DNA of 26,521 nt from Haplomitrium mnioides (GCA_049999725.1 JBNGIS010020559.1:61460-87980); one strand, 5' to 3'. Shown: positions 10,284-20,371, counted from the first letter of the stretch. A program made the numbers and translations. Notes: generated by a model not told the origin, from the letters alone.

Positions 10284-11195
10284 CGGAGTAAGACCTGTTG
10301 AGGCTCAGGGTGGAGTGGGCTACCTGCAGTCGGGAAGGCTGTCTTCCAGGGGTGGAAGTGAAAGAAATCCTCTTCTTAGCTTGAGGAAGTAAAGTCAGGG
10401 CTTCTCGCGAGGGAAGTTGAAAACTATCTGGAGAGGGGTGTGTGGGTGGATGTTGGTGTGAAGGCTGGAAGGCAACAAGTGATTCAAAAAGAAAGGATTT
10501 GTTGGTGAGATCAATTCAGAGGGCCTTCAAGGACTCTGTTCTTATTGCAGTACATAGTGTAAAATATGTTTGTGTATTTGTGTATAGTTAGATTTACATT
10601 TTGCATTTGAGTTCAAAAGACCTTTTAGACTAAGACACATCTGGACCAGTTGAGCAGACCCTGGGACAACTCTGAAGGAGGAGTCAAGTCCCTTGACACA
10701 GCCAAGTGATCATAGGGGTAAATGCTCTCTGTTTTTGATCTTGTTGCATAGTTAGGAATTAGTTCTTCTTAGGCTGGTTAGGAATCATTTCTGGTTATGT
10801 ATCAGTCATGTGACAACCTTGAGAGGGGGAGTCAAGTGCTCTATCATTGTTCATTGGTGCAGGTCACAACACCTTTCTGCCGTACAGCATACACAAGGTA
10901 GCAGGGTCTAAGATTTGGACCCTTGGAACATATTGAAGGAATTGCACAAGGAAAGCTGGGTGTGGTAAATGTGGACTAGGGGTTGCATGAATGAATGATT
11001 TGAGTGTAACCAGAAGAGAGTGAGTGGCGAACAAAAAGGCTTGTAAGGAAAGGGAGAATCCTTAAGGCCTCAAAGTGATAACTGTCAAGGGGCCATCTTA
11101 GAAAAGAACCTGAAAGCCTTGATTATGTCCTCCCTTGCCTTCAAAGCAACATCTAGAAAGGTTAAGGCCTGAAATATGGGAGTGACATGAATTTT

Positions 11196-11214
11196 TGGCG
11201 CTAGAAGGAGGGCC
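11196..11214 (+). promoter_or_regulatory. Candidate primer-binding site
   Basis: TGGCGCTAGAAGGAGGGCC starts 8 bases after the LTR end TGACA. Starting with TGG (the complement of tRNA 3' CCA) this close to the LTR is typical of a minus-strand primer site. TGGCGC would fit a tRNA ending GCGCCA; the rest does not let me name the tRNA. Confidence 0.6.
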
Positions 11215-12063
11215 AAAGGTTTGGAGAAACCTGAGACCAACCCAAACCAGAGACATGACTTTGTGCACCAGAGACTCACAATCAAAGTGTGACATCCCAT
11301 TTCGAGAAACAGAGCAATAGGGTGTGAGTCTGTTGAGGAAGAGTGGCGGAAGGAAGGAACTTTTGGGTGGAAGTGGCCGTGGCCAGTGCAAGGATGGCCA
11401 ATCTAGTACCCCCTTCTGGGTTTCGGGGAAGATTCAAATACAAGTCCTTCAAAAGACGCCCGAAAGATGACCCAGATGCATGGCTGGACGACTTGGAGAA
11501 TACTGCAGCAGCAAATGGTGAAGCCCATATGAAGATTGGAATCTTGCCAGCAGTTTTGAAGGGAGAAGCTCAACTCTGGTACAAGGATTTGCTCGATAAT
11601 GTCAAACGAGACTTGCACGAAATTCAAGGCGGCCTTCATAGCAAAATTCCACGAGATCGAAGAAGAGACGGAAGCGCTGATCAAGATAGGTCAACTCAAG
11701 ATGAAGAAGAAGAATTTCGTGAGGAAATTCCTCCAACATTTCAAGAAGGTGCCACAGAAGTTGAACTTGCTTGCCACTGACAAGGTGCTCACGACGTGGT
11801 TCCTGGTAGCTCTACCCAGAGGAATTGGGACTTGGGTGCGCTAGACAAATCCACAGACTTTGGAGGAAGTCGTCAATGCAGCCCGATCTCACGTCAAGGC
11901 TGTTATCACCAGTTCTTGAAGAAAAGCACGGTCCAAATACGAGTCTGATAACTCTTCTGACACCTCAGACAGTAACGAGGAAACGAATGAGAGTTCCGAG
12001 TCCTCCTCGGAAAGCAAGAATGAGTTGAGTAGCAGCAGTTCAGAGGAGGACCGGTCATCTACA

Positions 12064-12179
12064 AAGAAGAAGAAGAAGAAGAAGAAGAAGAAGAAGAAGA
12101 AGAAGAAGAANNNNNNNNNNAAGAAGAAGAAGAAGAAGAAGAAGAAGAAGAAGAAGAAGAAGAAGAAGAAGAAGAAGAA
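12064..12179 (+). repeat. (AAG)n microsatellite with assembly gap
   Basis: Uninterrupted AAG triplets flank ten N at 12111-12120. In the gag frame they encode polylysine next to a Ser/Glu-rich stretch. The N run is a sequencing or assembly gap, so the true repeat length is unknown. Confidence 0.95.
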
Positions 12180-13003
12180 TGATCACAAGAAGAAGAAGCC
12201 GGCCAAGGAGGTGAGTCACCGCAAAGAGGCTAGCAAAGGAAAATATAGAAAAGTTGAACCCGAACCCAAGGCGAGTAGGAAGCTAGGGGGAGGGATCAAA
12301 TCGAGGAGCTAAACGTCAAGATGGAGGCGATGAACATCCTCTTGGCTGGGATCAAACTAGAGGGCAGGCCCTTGCCAACTCGGAGAGTTGGAGTCTGGTG
12401 CGTCAGATGCAAGCAGCACGGACACTCCCCTCAAGAATGTTTGAATGACAACAATGTTGTGTATTACGTGAGGGAGAAAGCGCCCGATTACGTGAGAAGA
12501 GATTGAGTATGTCATGGAGGAGGCCCAAAAAACAATGTATCAAACCGACGAGGGATCTCAGACAATGTTGAGCAAACCGGCAGGAGGGAACGGAACGCCG
12601 ATGAATCTATAGGCTGCCAATCGGTCCCCCATGACAACAATCATGGTTTGTTGGAATTGTGGCCAGCCCGACCACATTTCCTCCAACTTTCCGGAGCCAC
12701 GGAAGAGCGGTTATGGCCAACCACCTCCCTTGTGCTTCCAATGCAAGTAGGAGGGGCATGTGACGGTGAATTGCCAAAACCGAAGACTCGATGCTCCCTC
12801 GAGACCAAGCGTGAATCCTTCTCACCTCGCAATTGTCAATCTGATCACCTTGGAGATGGAGGAGGAAGCCGAATTGTCGGGTTGGAAGACTCCCACTCCC
12901 AAGGATTGTTTCCGGGTGGTAACCAAAGCCGGAGAAAAAGCAAAGAAGAGGAGCCAAAAGAAGTCTGAGCGAAGAGCCAAGAAGAGGGTGGCTCACGCAA
13001 CGA

Positions 13004-13030
13004 TTCGGATTATCAGAGGGATAATCCGAA
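13004..13030. repeat. 11-bp perfect hairpin before protease (element A)
   Basis: TTCGGATTATC (13004-13014) and GATAATCCGAA (13020-13030) are exact reverse complements around the loop AGAGG. The identical hairpin is in the outer copy at 19200-19226. Confidence 0.85.
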
Positions 13031-13058
13031 ATGGTTCTACCCGAAGCAGCAGGACCAT

Positions 13059-13702
13059 GTGAGGAGGCAAGTGAAGGCTTTGGAGGCTCTAGAAGAAGAG
13101 CAAGCAACAGAAGAGACCCTTAAAGAGGTCTGTAAGCAACAAGGAGGGACCCAGGAGGCACAAACAAAGGTTGCAGCTGCAAAAGAGGGGACAAAGCCTA
13201 GCCCCTATAGCATTCAAGCAGATGTGCGGAATTGCCCTATTACGGCTACAGTGGGCCAACTCATCAAGGATAGCACGCTGTATCGAAGGCAGCTCCGCGA
13301 ATTGCTGATGGGAGCTAAGAGGAGAAGAAGGCTACCAAAGGTGGGAGCTCCAACAGATCTGCAACTGGTCTGTGAAGACAAGGAGGCCCCGAAGATCGAT
13401 ATCTAGATCGCAAGGTGTACATTGTCCTTAGTGCCCGTAGATGGAAGGGCAAGAGTCAACATTATGGTGGAGGAAACAACTCACAAACTGGGATTCACGG
13501 AATTCGAGCATATAGCCCGAATCATGAGGCTGGCGGATGGGTCGCGAGTAAAGCCATTGGGCTCTCTTCTCCAAATACCAACATTCATAAGGGGGAAGGA
13601 GTTCAAACTGAATTATCTAGTAATGCGATCCGCTAGAGCGTCTCCTTGCCCAGTGTTGATTGGAAGGCCGTGGCTGTATGGGGCAAAGTGATGCACAACT
13701 AG
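13059..13702 (+). pseudogene. pro: Element A aspartic protease region, broken
   Basis: This part of the gag-pol polyprotein would cut the polyprotein during particle maturation. After a basic linker (RAKRRRRLPKVG-like, near 13312) comes the retropepsin-like fold: 'LSLVPVDG' with the presumed catalytic Asp at 13440-13442, then 'VNIMVEETTHKLGF', 'ADGSRVKPLGSLLQIPTFI' and the terminal 'VLIGRPWLYGA' flap/dimer strand. The residues after Asp are GRAR here but GGPG in the outer copy, so this active-site loop is probably damaged. TAG at 13404 precedes the domain (CAG in the other copy) and TAG at 13700 follows it. The family normally uses DTG, DSG or a DGG-like variant. Confidence 0.75.
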
Positions 13703-14173
13703 GAGAACTCCACATTGGTGTTCGGCTCCGAAAAAACGACAGTGCACTATGGTCCTGTTCCTCACTTGGGGGAAACACAGTCTAAGATGGAGTATGACAG
13801 TGAGTGGTCTGAGGAGGAAGAAGAATCGGAGTACCACTACTGGGTACAGATGGTGAGTGAAACGATAGAGGAGGATCTGTCGGAGGAGGGTGTGGTGTCC
13901 GTCAACCAAATTGAATTATCCACCTACGACGGAACAGAGCACCAGTGGAGGGAATCATCGAAAGATCGGACAAGAGGTGAGGACACTAGGATTCGGAGAG
14001 AAGAAAGGTCCAAAGTGTCTCATCAGATGAGGAAAGTAGATACGAGGAGGTCTGAAGAAGCTCCTCGGGAGGAGGGCGGAGTGCGGTAGGCTACTCTGAT
14101 GCCAGTAGGAGACAACATGGGACGAAATGAGATGGGGGTGGTGTGGGATGCCCAACACAAGCAGCTAGTGGTC
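13703..14173 (+). pseudogene. Element A acidic PR-RT linker, decayed
   Basis: Between protease and RT lies an acidic, charged stretch ('SEWSEEEEESEYHYW' near 13800) seen in the same place in the outer copy (19900-20340). I recognise no domain. Frames shift, and TGA at 14174 marks the approach to RT where the other copy has CGA. Confidence 0.5.
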
Positions 14174-14176
14174 TGA

Positions 14177-15237
14177 GAAGGACACACCTTCCATATAGGC
14201 TCCCAATTGCCCAAGGAGGCGGAGCGGGCCCTCACCAATCTCCTGCACAATTTCAGTGACGTCTTCACCTGGAGTCACGTAGATCTGAAGGGAGTTCGAA
14301 GAGAATTGGGAGAGCATAAGATCGACCTGAAACCCACATCAATCTCAGTGCGTCAAAGGCAATACCAGATGAATCCTCAATTCTCCCTATTGGTGAAGGA
14401 GGAGAGAGACAAACTCCCGGAAGCTGATTTCATTTACCCTATCCTCAACAACAAGTGGGTGTCTCCCCTAGTAGTGGTGCCCAAGAAGGTGGGACAGGAC
14501 AGGGAGAAGAAAATCCAAGTATGCCAGGATTTTTGGAAGCTGAATGATGCCACAAAGAACGACCTTTATCCATTGCCTTTCATGGATGGGGTCCTAGATT
14601 TGGTAGCAGAGCAGCAGGTGTATAGCTTCTTAGACAGGTACTCAAGATACAACCAAATCTAGATCCAAGAGGAGGATTAGCTCAAGACAGCATTCACCAC
14701 AGATGGGGGGTGTTTTCTTTCAGGAGAATGTCCTTTGGATTGTGCAATGCACCAAGTACTTTCCAACTAATGATGATGAACATCTTCCACGACTACCTCA
14801 AGAATTTCCTAGAAGTATTCATCGACGATTTCGTGGTGTATGGCAAGCTGGAAGACCACGAGAGGGATGTAAGGCTCACTCTTCAAAGGTACAGAGAAAT
14901 AGGGTTGAGGTTGCACCCATGCAAATGCTTCTTTGAGGTAAAGGAGGGGATACTCCTCGGACACTAGATTTCCAACAGAGAAATAGAGGTGGATTAGGAG
15001 AAGATCACCAATTGGCTTAATGTGGGATTTCCCGCCAATCTGAAGGAGGTGCAAGGATTCCTGGGGTGCGTTGGATACTACCAGAGATTTATCGACCAAT
15101 TCGCCTCTGTAGCTCTGCCCCTCACTCAAATGACCAAGGGGGGTAGCACATTTAAGACCACTCTTGAAAGGTTGGCGAGCTTCAGGGAATTGAAGAAGAG
15201 GCTGGCGAGCGCCCCTGTGCTAGTCCCTCCCAGCTAG
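14177..15237 (+). pseudogene. pol: Element A reverse transcriptase, broken
   Basis: It copies element RNA into cDNA. Motifs run in order: 'ALTNLLHNFSDVFTWSHVDL', 'ADFIYPILNNKWVSPLVVVPKK' (fingers), 'VCQDFWKLND', 'SFLDRYSRYNQI' with motif A Asp at 14633, 'FRRMSFGLCNAPSTFQ', and catalytic FIDDF with both Asp codons at 14824-14829. The thumb and connection follow ('KEVQGFLGCVGYYQRFI', about 15040-15100). Stops are TAG at 14660, 14678, 14965, 14995 and 15235, and one base is missing near 14701 relative to the outer copy. In 'YSRYNQI' an Arg replaces the usual Gly in both copies. Confidence 0.9.
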
Positions 15238-15240
15238 GGG

Positions 15241-15540
15241 AAGGACTTCCACGTGATGATTGACGCATCTGGGTTCTGCATCGAAGCAGTACTATCCAAG
15301 GTGGATGAACAGGGACGTGATCACCCAATCTACTTCACTAGCAGGCTACTAGCACTAGCAGAGAAGAATTACTCTGCCACGGACCGGAAAGCATTGGGAA
15401 TCATTTATGCCCTGAAGAAATTCAGGCACTATTTGTTGCATTACAAAGTGATCTTCTACACGGATCACAATGCACTCAAGTACATGGTAAACTAGCCAGA
15501 CGTCACCGGTCGGATTGCGAGGTGAGTGCTCCTCCTGTAG
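15241..15540 (+). pseudogene. Element A RNase H, broken
   Basis: It would degrade RNA in the RNA-DNA hybrid. 'MIDASGFCIEAVL' holds the first catalytic Asp (15262), and 'YTDHNALKYM' holds a later Asp. The usual 'TE.EAL' segment reads 'TDRKALG' with Lys at 15388-15390, so the catalytic Glu is apparently lost by a G-to-A change; the outer copy keeps Glu there. Stops are TAG at 15493, TGA at 15523 and TAG at 15538. Confidence 0.85.
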
Positions 15541-17004
15541 GAGTTCAATTTTAAAGTCAAGATCAAGCTTGGGAAGAAGCACAACAACGCAGATTTCTTT
15601 TCCCAGATTGCTGGACCTGTCAATCATAAGGAGGTAGATGACGAATTCCCTGATGAGGACCTATTCCAAGTGAAGGTTGGGAGGGCCACGGATTACGCAC
15701 TCATCACTGAATTCCTCTATTTCGCTCAACTCCCCCAAGGCAGTAGTAGAGAGGAGGTTGTTGTGTTCCTCATGAAGGTAAGGCCATACCTCTTGATCAA
15801 AGGTATATTACATAAGAGAGGGTATGACGGGATGATCAGACGCTGCTTAGAGCGGGATCAGTCCACAGTGGTGAGGCAAGCGCTCTATGGAGAGGAGGTG
15901 AGAGGCCACTTTGCAATAGACACCACAATCAAGAAGGTCTTAGATGCAGGATATTGGTGGCCCACCTTGCACAAGGATGTGCATTTTTGGGTGAAGAGGT
16001 GTGATGCGTGCCAAAGGACGGGGAGGCTTGTAGCAAATTAGCACCATCCTTTGGTGCCTATCATTCCCCTGACACCTTTTGAGAAGTGGGGGATAGACTT
16101 CATTGGGCCAATTGCACCTTCCACTCGAAAGGGCAACAGATACATATTGTTGGCCACGAATTATGCCACCAGGTGGGTGGAGGCCAGAGCAACTCGGAAG
16201 GACGATGCCAAGACAGTGGTAGCCTTCCTATACGAGCAAATGTTCTGCAGATTTGGGCCTTCTTTGGAGCTGGTTAGCGATCAAGGGACTCATTTCATCA
16301 ATTAGGTAATCCGAGACCTGACCAATCGAAACCTGATCAAGCACAGGCGGACCACTGCTTACCACCCCAAGGCTAATGGCCTAATAGAGAGAGCTTAGCC
16401 TAATGGGATCATGGGGAAGATCCTCAGTAAGACGGTGGCAGCAAACAAAGTAGATTGGGACCTCAAGCTGCTCACTGCAACCCATGCTTACAACTTGGCC
16501 TACAAGACCACAATGGGCCATTGCTTCTACTTTTTGGTCGTTGGACAACATGCCTTGGTGCTAGTGGAGCATGAGGTGCCCACCAGGAGATTGTTGGAGT
16601 AGGAGAGGATGGATGAAGATCAGAGCAGAAGGGAGAGGCTCTATCAGCTGGAGAGCTTGAAAGAAACCAGAGAGTTAGCCCAAAGGAGGTTGGAGTACTA
16701 ACAAGAGCTCAAGAAGAAGCAGCATGATAAGGGGCTCAAACCAACTGACCTCCAAGAGGGAAATTTGGTGTTGTTGTATGACAGCAGGTTTGTGCATTTC
16801 CCTGGAAAATTGCACACAAGATGGATGGGGCCATTCGTTTTTAGGAAGCTCCATCGGAATGGGTCAGCAGAGCTAGAGACACTGGAGTGTCACAAGTTTG
16901 CCAATAGGGTGCACTTTGATAGGCTGAAAAGATATGAGAATCAAGAGGAGAAGGAAGAGGGCCTAACTGTGACCCCATCAAAGGTGCCCAACCAGCAGAG
17001 GTAA
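15541..17004 (+). pseudogene. int: Element A integrase, broken
   Basis: It inserts the cDNA into chromosomes. The zinc-binding part is 'GHFAIDTTIKKVLDAGYWW' to 'CDACQ' (about 15904-16015); the first His is Tyr here (15886-15888) but His in the outer copy. The catalytic triad is visible as Asp 16096, Asp 16279 and Glu 16387, with 35 residues between the last two as expected for D,D35E. A GPF/Y-type module 'TRWMGPFV' (from about 16819) and 'HFDRLKRYENQ' close the protein, with no chromodomain seen. Stops are 16039, 16303, 16396 and 16600 (TAG) and 16699 (TAA). Confidence 0.9.
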
Positions 17005-17035
17005 GTTGTGTGTGGGTGTGTGTGTGCGTTCTGTT
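17005..17035 (+). repeat. GT-rich tract after integrase (element A)
   Basis: A GTGTG-rich run with interruptions lies between the end of pol and the polypurine tract. The outer copy has one at the same place (23201-23249). Confidence 0.75.
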
Positions 17036-17165
17036 GGGGGGAAGCGGAGGGGCGTTTTGTGGGGTTGTATTGCAAGAGTTGCAGAGTTCATGCCAACGAT
17101 CATTCAGCAAAGGCACCCAGCAGAGTGAGGGAGAAGAAGGGTGTTCACGGGGACACTTCACACTC

Positions 17166-17179
17166 AAAAGGAGGAGTTA
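17166..17179 (+). promoter_or_regulatory. Polypurine tract (element A)
   Basis: AAAAGGAGGAGTTA directly precedes the 3' LTR start TGTCAGCC at 17180, the expected position of the plus-strand primer. Confidence 0.8.
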
Positions 17180-18010
17180 TGTCAGCCAGCGGATTGAGGT
17201 GCTGACACGGAATTCTTCCCAACAATAGCAACATTGACACAATTCCGCCTTAGTAAGTGCAAGAGCGCCTCAGGAGCAGTAAGAATCCTTCATTTTGTAA
17301 GTATGAGTAGAGCGCATGGATCCGTGGAGGAGGACAGGATCATGGCGGAAGTAGAAAAGGGAGTAGTGATAGCCAACAAGAAGGTGGGCACCACTACAAA
17401 TTTGAATTGGGCAAGCGAGAGCCCGTGGGGCTCATGGGGATGCGGGAATCAAAGCCTAGCGAGGAGAAGGGAACGCCCACCTAAGGCGAAGCGGTCGAAG
17501 GAGGAAGACCGGATCTACAAAGCAGAAATCTGAAGGCACTCAAGAGAGAGGGGCATCGCAAACCATGCTTGCAGAAGCCACACATCAGAAGCATGGATTG
17601 GAGACAGGAAGGAGGAGGCGCAATCTTCATAAGAGCAAGCCAGACCAGAGGGCGGGGAACGCCTCGATCTCGCAAGCAGGAGCGCGCTCTACAAGGGTCC
17701 GACCTCTTTCGTCGAGGTCCGCAGGTCTGAACGGAAACATGGAGTCTTCTGAGGGCTCCGAAGGATTCCACGAAAACTTCGCGTCTCCAGAGCGCTTCAA
17801 GGGATTTTGCGAGTGACATGGCGACTCCAGGGGGTCCGAAGGTCTTCACAGAGAGGTGGCGAGCCCCGAAGAACGTAACGGAAACCAACCTCCCTAAGTG
17901 GGGAACCCGGTTAAGTGGGTTCCGATTCGTCTTCCGACATGGAGAGCCTACTTAACAGAGATTCGTTGAGAGGCCCAACCGGAGAGCAAGAAGGGATCAG
18001 CTGAAAGAGT

Positions 18011-18190
18011 GACTTATCGACGATCTGACCGAAGGAGCAAGTAAAGCCGAAGGGGTGATCTATTGACGATCTGACCAAAAGAGAACCAAGGAATACCGAA
18101 AAGACGATCTAGCGCACGTGACCGGAGGAAGAGCAAGTAGTGTCGAAAAGAAGATCTATCATCGATCCGGCAAGAACAAGTTGGAAAGTT
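18011..18190 (+). repeat. Degenerate ~48-bp minisatellite, about 4 units
   Basis: Units begin 'gtgacttatcgacgatctg', 'gtgatctattgacgatctg', 'acgatctagcgcacgtg' and 'aagatctatcatcgatc'. The order matches the 8727-8890 copy. Confidence 0.7.
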
Positions 18191-18424
18191 TGACGGGGTA
18201 TGGTCGCGATGTTCGAAAGCTCGACGGAGGATGCAGTTGGTTCATGAGCTCTTTTTCGTTCTTATAACGAGTAGGGTGACAACTTAGTGAAGGGAGTCTA
18301 GGGCGCTTGTGATGTTCTTATCACAAGGGGGCTTCGAAACGGCAACATCGGCATAGTTCTTACTCGGCGAGGGAAGGAGCTTCGGATGACATGGCATCCG
18401 CGGAAGAAAGGAGGAAGTCCGCAG

Positions 18425-18775
18425 GTCAACTTCGGACGGGGGTCAAACCGACGGTCCGCCTACCCCTTTGCGGGGCGGCGTCGGACGGCGTCCTTCGGAT
18501 GACGTGGTGCCATGAGAAAGCTTGGAAGGGGTCCGTGGGTCAACTTTGGAAGGAGGTCAACGTGGCGGTCCGTCTACCCCTTTGCAGAGCGGCGTCGGAC
18601 GGTGCTCTTTGGATGATGTGGGGACCTCGGAAGCTTTGGGTATGTCAAAGGACATGCGGCAGCAAGTCGGAGCCTGTCGGGTCTCGGGCCACGTGCAGGT
18701 CAACTTCGAAGAAAGAGTCAACGTGGCAGTCCGCCTACCCTTTTTCGGGGCGGCGTCGGACGGCGGGACCTCGGA
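18425..18775 (+). repeat. Three GC-rich U3 modules
   Basis: GTCCGCCTACCCCTTTGCGG or a close variant lies near 18452, 18567 and 18728, each after GTCAACTT. 'ACGTGGC' follows 'gtcaa' in two of them. Confidence 0.75.
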
Positions 18776-19073
18776 CAACGTGGTGCTCAGAGGGGATCCG
18801 TGGAATATTTGGGGCGAATCTGCAAAGATTCTTGTGGACTAGGTTTCAAGGAATCTTTTGGACTTGTTCCCGCAGAAATCTGCGGAATCACAGCCTGTAA
18901 GATTCCCCGGACGCCTTGTAGAGTTACCGTTGTACTTGGTGCTTCTCGACCAACTGGCAGGACACGAGGCGTGGTCTCCTTTTCCGTTGTACCAAGATTA
19001 ACGAACAGTGGAGCCACACGTCGTCACCTCCCATTTCGAGCCCAACGGGATTAACGACCTTTCAATGAGAAGG

Positions 19074-19896
19074 GCCCACTCCCGAGGATTGTTTCTGGGT
19101 GGTAACCAGGGCTGGGGCGAAGGCCAAAAAGAAGAGCCAAAAGAAGATTGAGCGAAAAACCAAGAAGGGGGCAGCTCAAGCGACCTCATCATGGAATGAT
19201 TCGGATTATCAGAGGGATAATCCGAAGTGGTTCTACCTGAAGCAACAAGACTATGTGAGTAGGCAATTGGAGGCTCTGGAAGCCCTAAAGGAGGATTAGG
19301 CAGCAGAGGAGACTCTTAAAGAGGTCCGCAAACAGCGAGGAGGGACCCAGGAGGCGAGGGCGAAGGTTGCAGCTTCTGAAGAGGGAACAAAGCCCAACTC
19401 CTACATCATTTAGGCGAATGTGCGGGATTGTCCTATTACGGCCACAGTGGGCCAACTCATCAAGGACAGCTCGTTGTATCAAACGCAGCTCCGAGAATTG
19501 TTGATGAGAGCCAAGAGGAGAAGAAGGCTACCCAAGGTAGGAGCTCCAGCAGATTTGCAGCTGGTTTCTAAAGACAAAGGGGCCCCGGAGATCGACATAC
19601 AGATCGCGGGGTGCACACTGTCATTAGTGCCCATAGATGGAGGGCCAGGAGTCAATATTATGGTAGAAGAGATAGCTCACAAGCTGGGATTCACGAAATT
19701 CCAGCATACAACCAGAATTATGAGGCTGGCGGATGGGTCACGGGTAAAGCCATTGGGCTCCCTCCTCCAAGTACCAACATTCATCGAAGGAAAGGAATTT
19801 AAATTGAACTATTTGTTTATGCAACCCGCCCAAGCGTCTCCATACCCTGTGTTGATTGGAAGGCCTTGGCTGTATGGGGCCTAAGTTATGCACAAC
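19074..19896 (+). pseudogene. pro: Outer element: gag end and protease, broken
   Basis: The sequence resumes inside gag after the nucleocapsid knuckles ('PRIVSGW'-type, matching about 12893 in A) and keeps one frame across the gag-protease boundary, which suggests a single gag-pol frame in this family. The protease has 'LSLVPIDGGPGVNIMVEE' with presumed catalytic Asp at 19636-19638, 'ADGSRVKPLGSLLQVPTFI' and 'VLIGRPWLYGA'. This active-site loop is better preserved than in A. Stops are TAG at 19297 and 19411, TAA at 19882 and TAG at 19897; the last is at the same codon as A's 13700. Confidence 0.8.
19200..19226. repeat. 11-bp perfect hairpin before protease (outer element)
   Basis: TTCGGATTATC (19200-19210) pairs exactly with GATAATCCGAA (19216-19226), loop AGAGG. 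It is identical to 13004-13030 although the surrounding sequence has diverged. Confidence 0.85.
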
Positions 19897-20371
19897 TAGA
19901 GGAACTCCATATTGGTGTTCGGCCTCGAGAAAAAAATAGTGCATTACGGCCCTGTTCCTCACCTGGGAGAAACACAATCCGTGGAAGAATATGACAGTGA
20001 GTGGTCCGAGTAAGAGGAAGAGGAAGATTCGGAATACCACTACTGGGTATATATAGATGATGAGTGAAGCGACAAAGGAGCATCTGTCGGAAGAGGGTGT
20101 GGTGTCTGTGAATTAGTTCGAAGTATCCATGTACACCGGAACATAGCACCAATGGAGGAAATCCCCGGAAGATCGGGCCAAAAATGAGGACATTAGGATC
20201 GGAAGGAAGGAAGGATCTGAAGTGTCTCATCGGATGCAGAAAACAGACACAAGAAGGTCTGAAGAAGCCCTCCGGGAGGAGGGGGGACTGCGATTGGCTA
20301 CTCTAATGCCAACAAGAGACAACCATGGGTGAAATGAGATGGAGATGGTGCGGGAAGCCTAGCACAAGCAA
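19897..20371 (+). pseudogene. Outer element acidic PR-RT linker, decayed
   Basis: This is the counterpart of 13703-14173. It encodes a charged, acidic stretch with TAA at 20011 and TAG at 20114 and 20144. I recognise no domain. Confidence 0.5.

Larger units (their letters stand above)
7943..11187 (+). mobile_element. Element A 5' LTR, ~3.2 kb
   Basis: It begins TGTCAGCCAA and ends GGGAGTGACA, so the termini are inverted TGTCA/TGACA. The end is set by two signs: a TGG primer-site motif starts 8 bases downstream (11196), and the reverse complement of exactly this end begins abruptly at 25777. It contains the ~48-bp minisatellite (8727-8890), three GC-rich modules (9127-9500), the palindromes (10204-10283), and a less GC-rich last part (10413-11187). 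The matching 3' LTR has about 45 bp near 17665-17715 that are absent here. A TATA-like 'tttttataatg' lies at about 8959 but I cannot assign the promoter. No gene is seen in it. Confidence 0.75.
11343..13058 (+). pseudogene. gag: Element A gag (capsid/nucleocapsid), broken
   Basis: Gag is the structural protein of the virus-like particle. An ATG at 11394 (MANLVPPSGFRGRF) or at 11343 could start it. The retrotransposon gag region runs to about 11840 with typical 'DPDAWLDDLE', 'LKGEAQLWYKDL' and 'FHEIEEETEALIKIGQLKM' motifs, and a frameshift near 11608 splits it. A Ser/Glu-rich stretch, a polylysine tract from an AAG repeat, and a CCHC knuckle CVRCKQHGHSPQEC (about 12397-12440) follow. Two more knuckles at 12649-12778 are damaged: the last Cys of one is Phe, and the other has TAG at 12748. 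Further stops are at 11842, 11917 and 12610, with frameshifts near 12290 and 13000. A 13-base loss near 13000 relative to the outer copy explains the last one. Confidence 0.8.
7943..19073 (+). mobile_element. Element A: Ty3/gypsy retrotransposon, defective, 3' LTR cut
   Basis: A 5' LTR (7943-11187), a primer-binding site (from 11196), gag, protease, RT, RNase H, integrase, a polypurine tract (17166-17179) and a 3' LTR (17180-19073) appear in the order of a Ty3/gypsy element. The internal region is about 6.0 kb. The first 169 aligned bases of the two LTRs differ at about 20 places, 19 of them transitions, so the insertion is old. I see no chromodomain after the integrase, no second RNase H and no env-like frame. 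The coding region has about 20 in-frame stops plus frameshifts and cannot make proteins unaided. Confidence 0.85.
17180..19073 (+). mobile_element. Element A 3' LTR (type 1), end deleted
   Basis: It starts TGTCAGCCAGCGGATTGAGG after the polypurine tract and follows the 7943 LTR to 'tttcaatgagaagggc', which matches about 9801 there. At 19073-19076 it passes directly into outer gag sequence matching 12893 in element A. About 1.4 kb of LTR end is gone. It keeps about four ~48-bp minisatellite units (18011-18190) and three GC-rich modules (18425-18770). It lacks about 25 bp near 18850 found in the 5' LTR. No gene is seen in it. Confidence 0.85.

Noticed and set aside
7943-10412. LTR ending at about 10412, with 10413-11187 as leader
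   Set aside because: The primer-site motif after 11187 and the flush reverse copy starting at 25777 put the terminus at TGACA, 11187.
12111-12120. Run of N as a biological feature
   Set aside because: It is an assembly or sequencing gap in a simple repeat.
15541-15870. Second RNase H between RNase H and integrase
   Set aside because: The roughly 110 residues here hold the ordinary integrase lead-in and show no second set of RNase H motifs.
16750-17180. Chromodomain or env-like gene after integrase
   Set aside because: After the GPF module and 'HFDRLKRY' only short low-complexity sequence and the GT-rich tract precede the polypurine tract.
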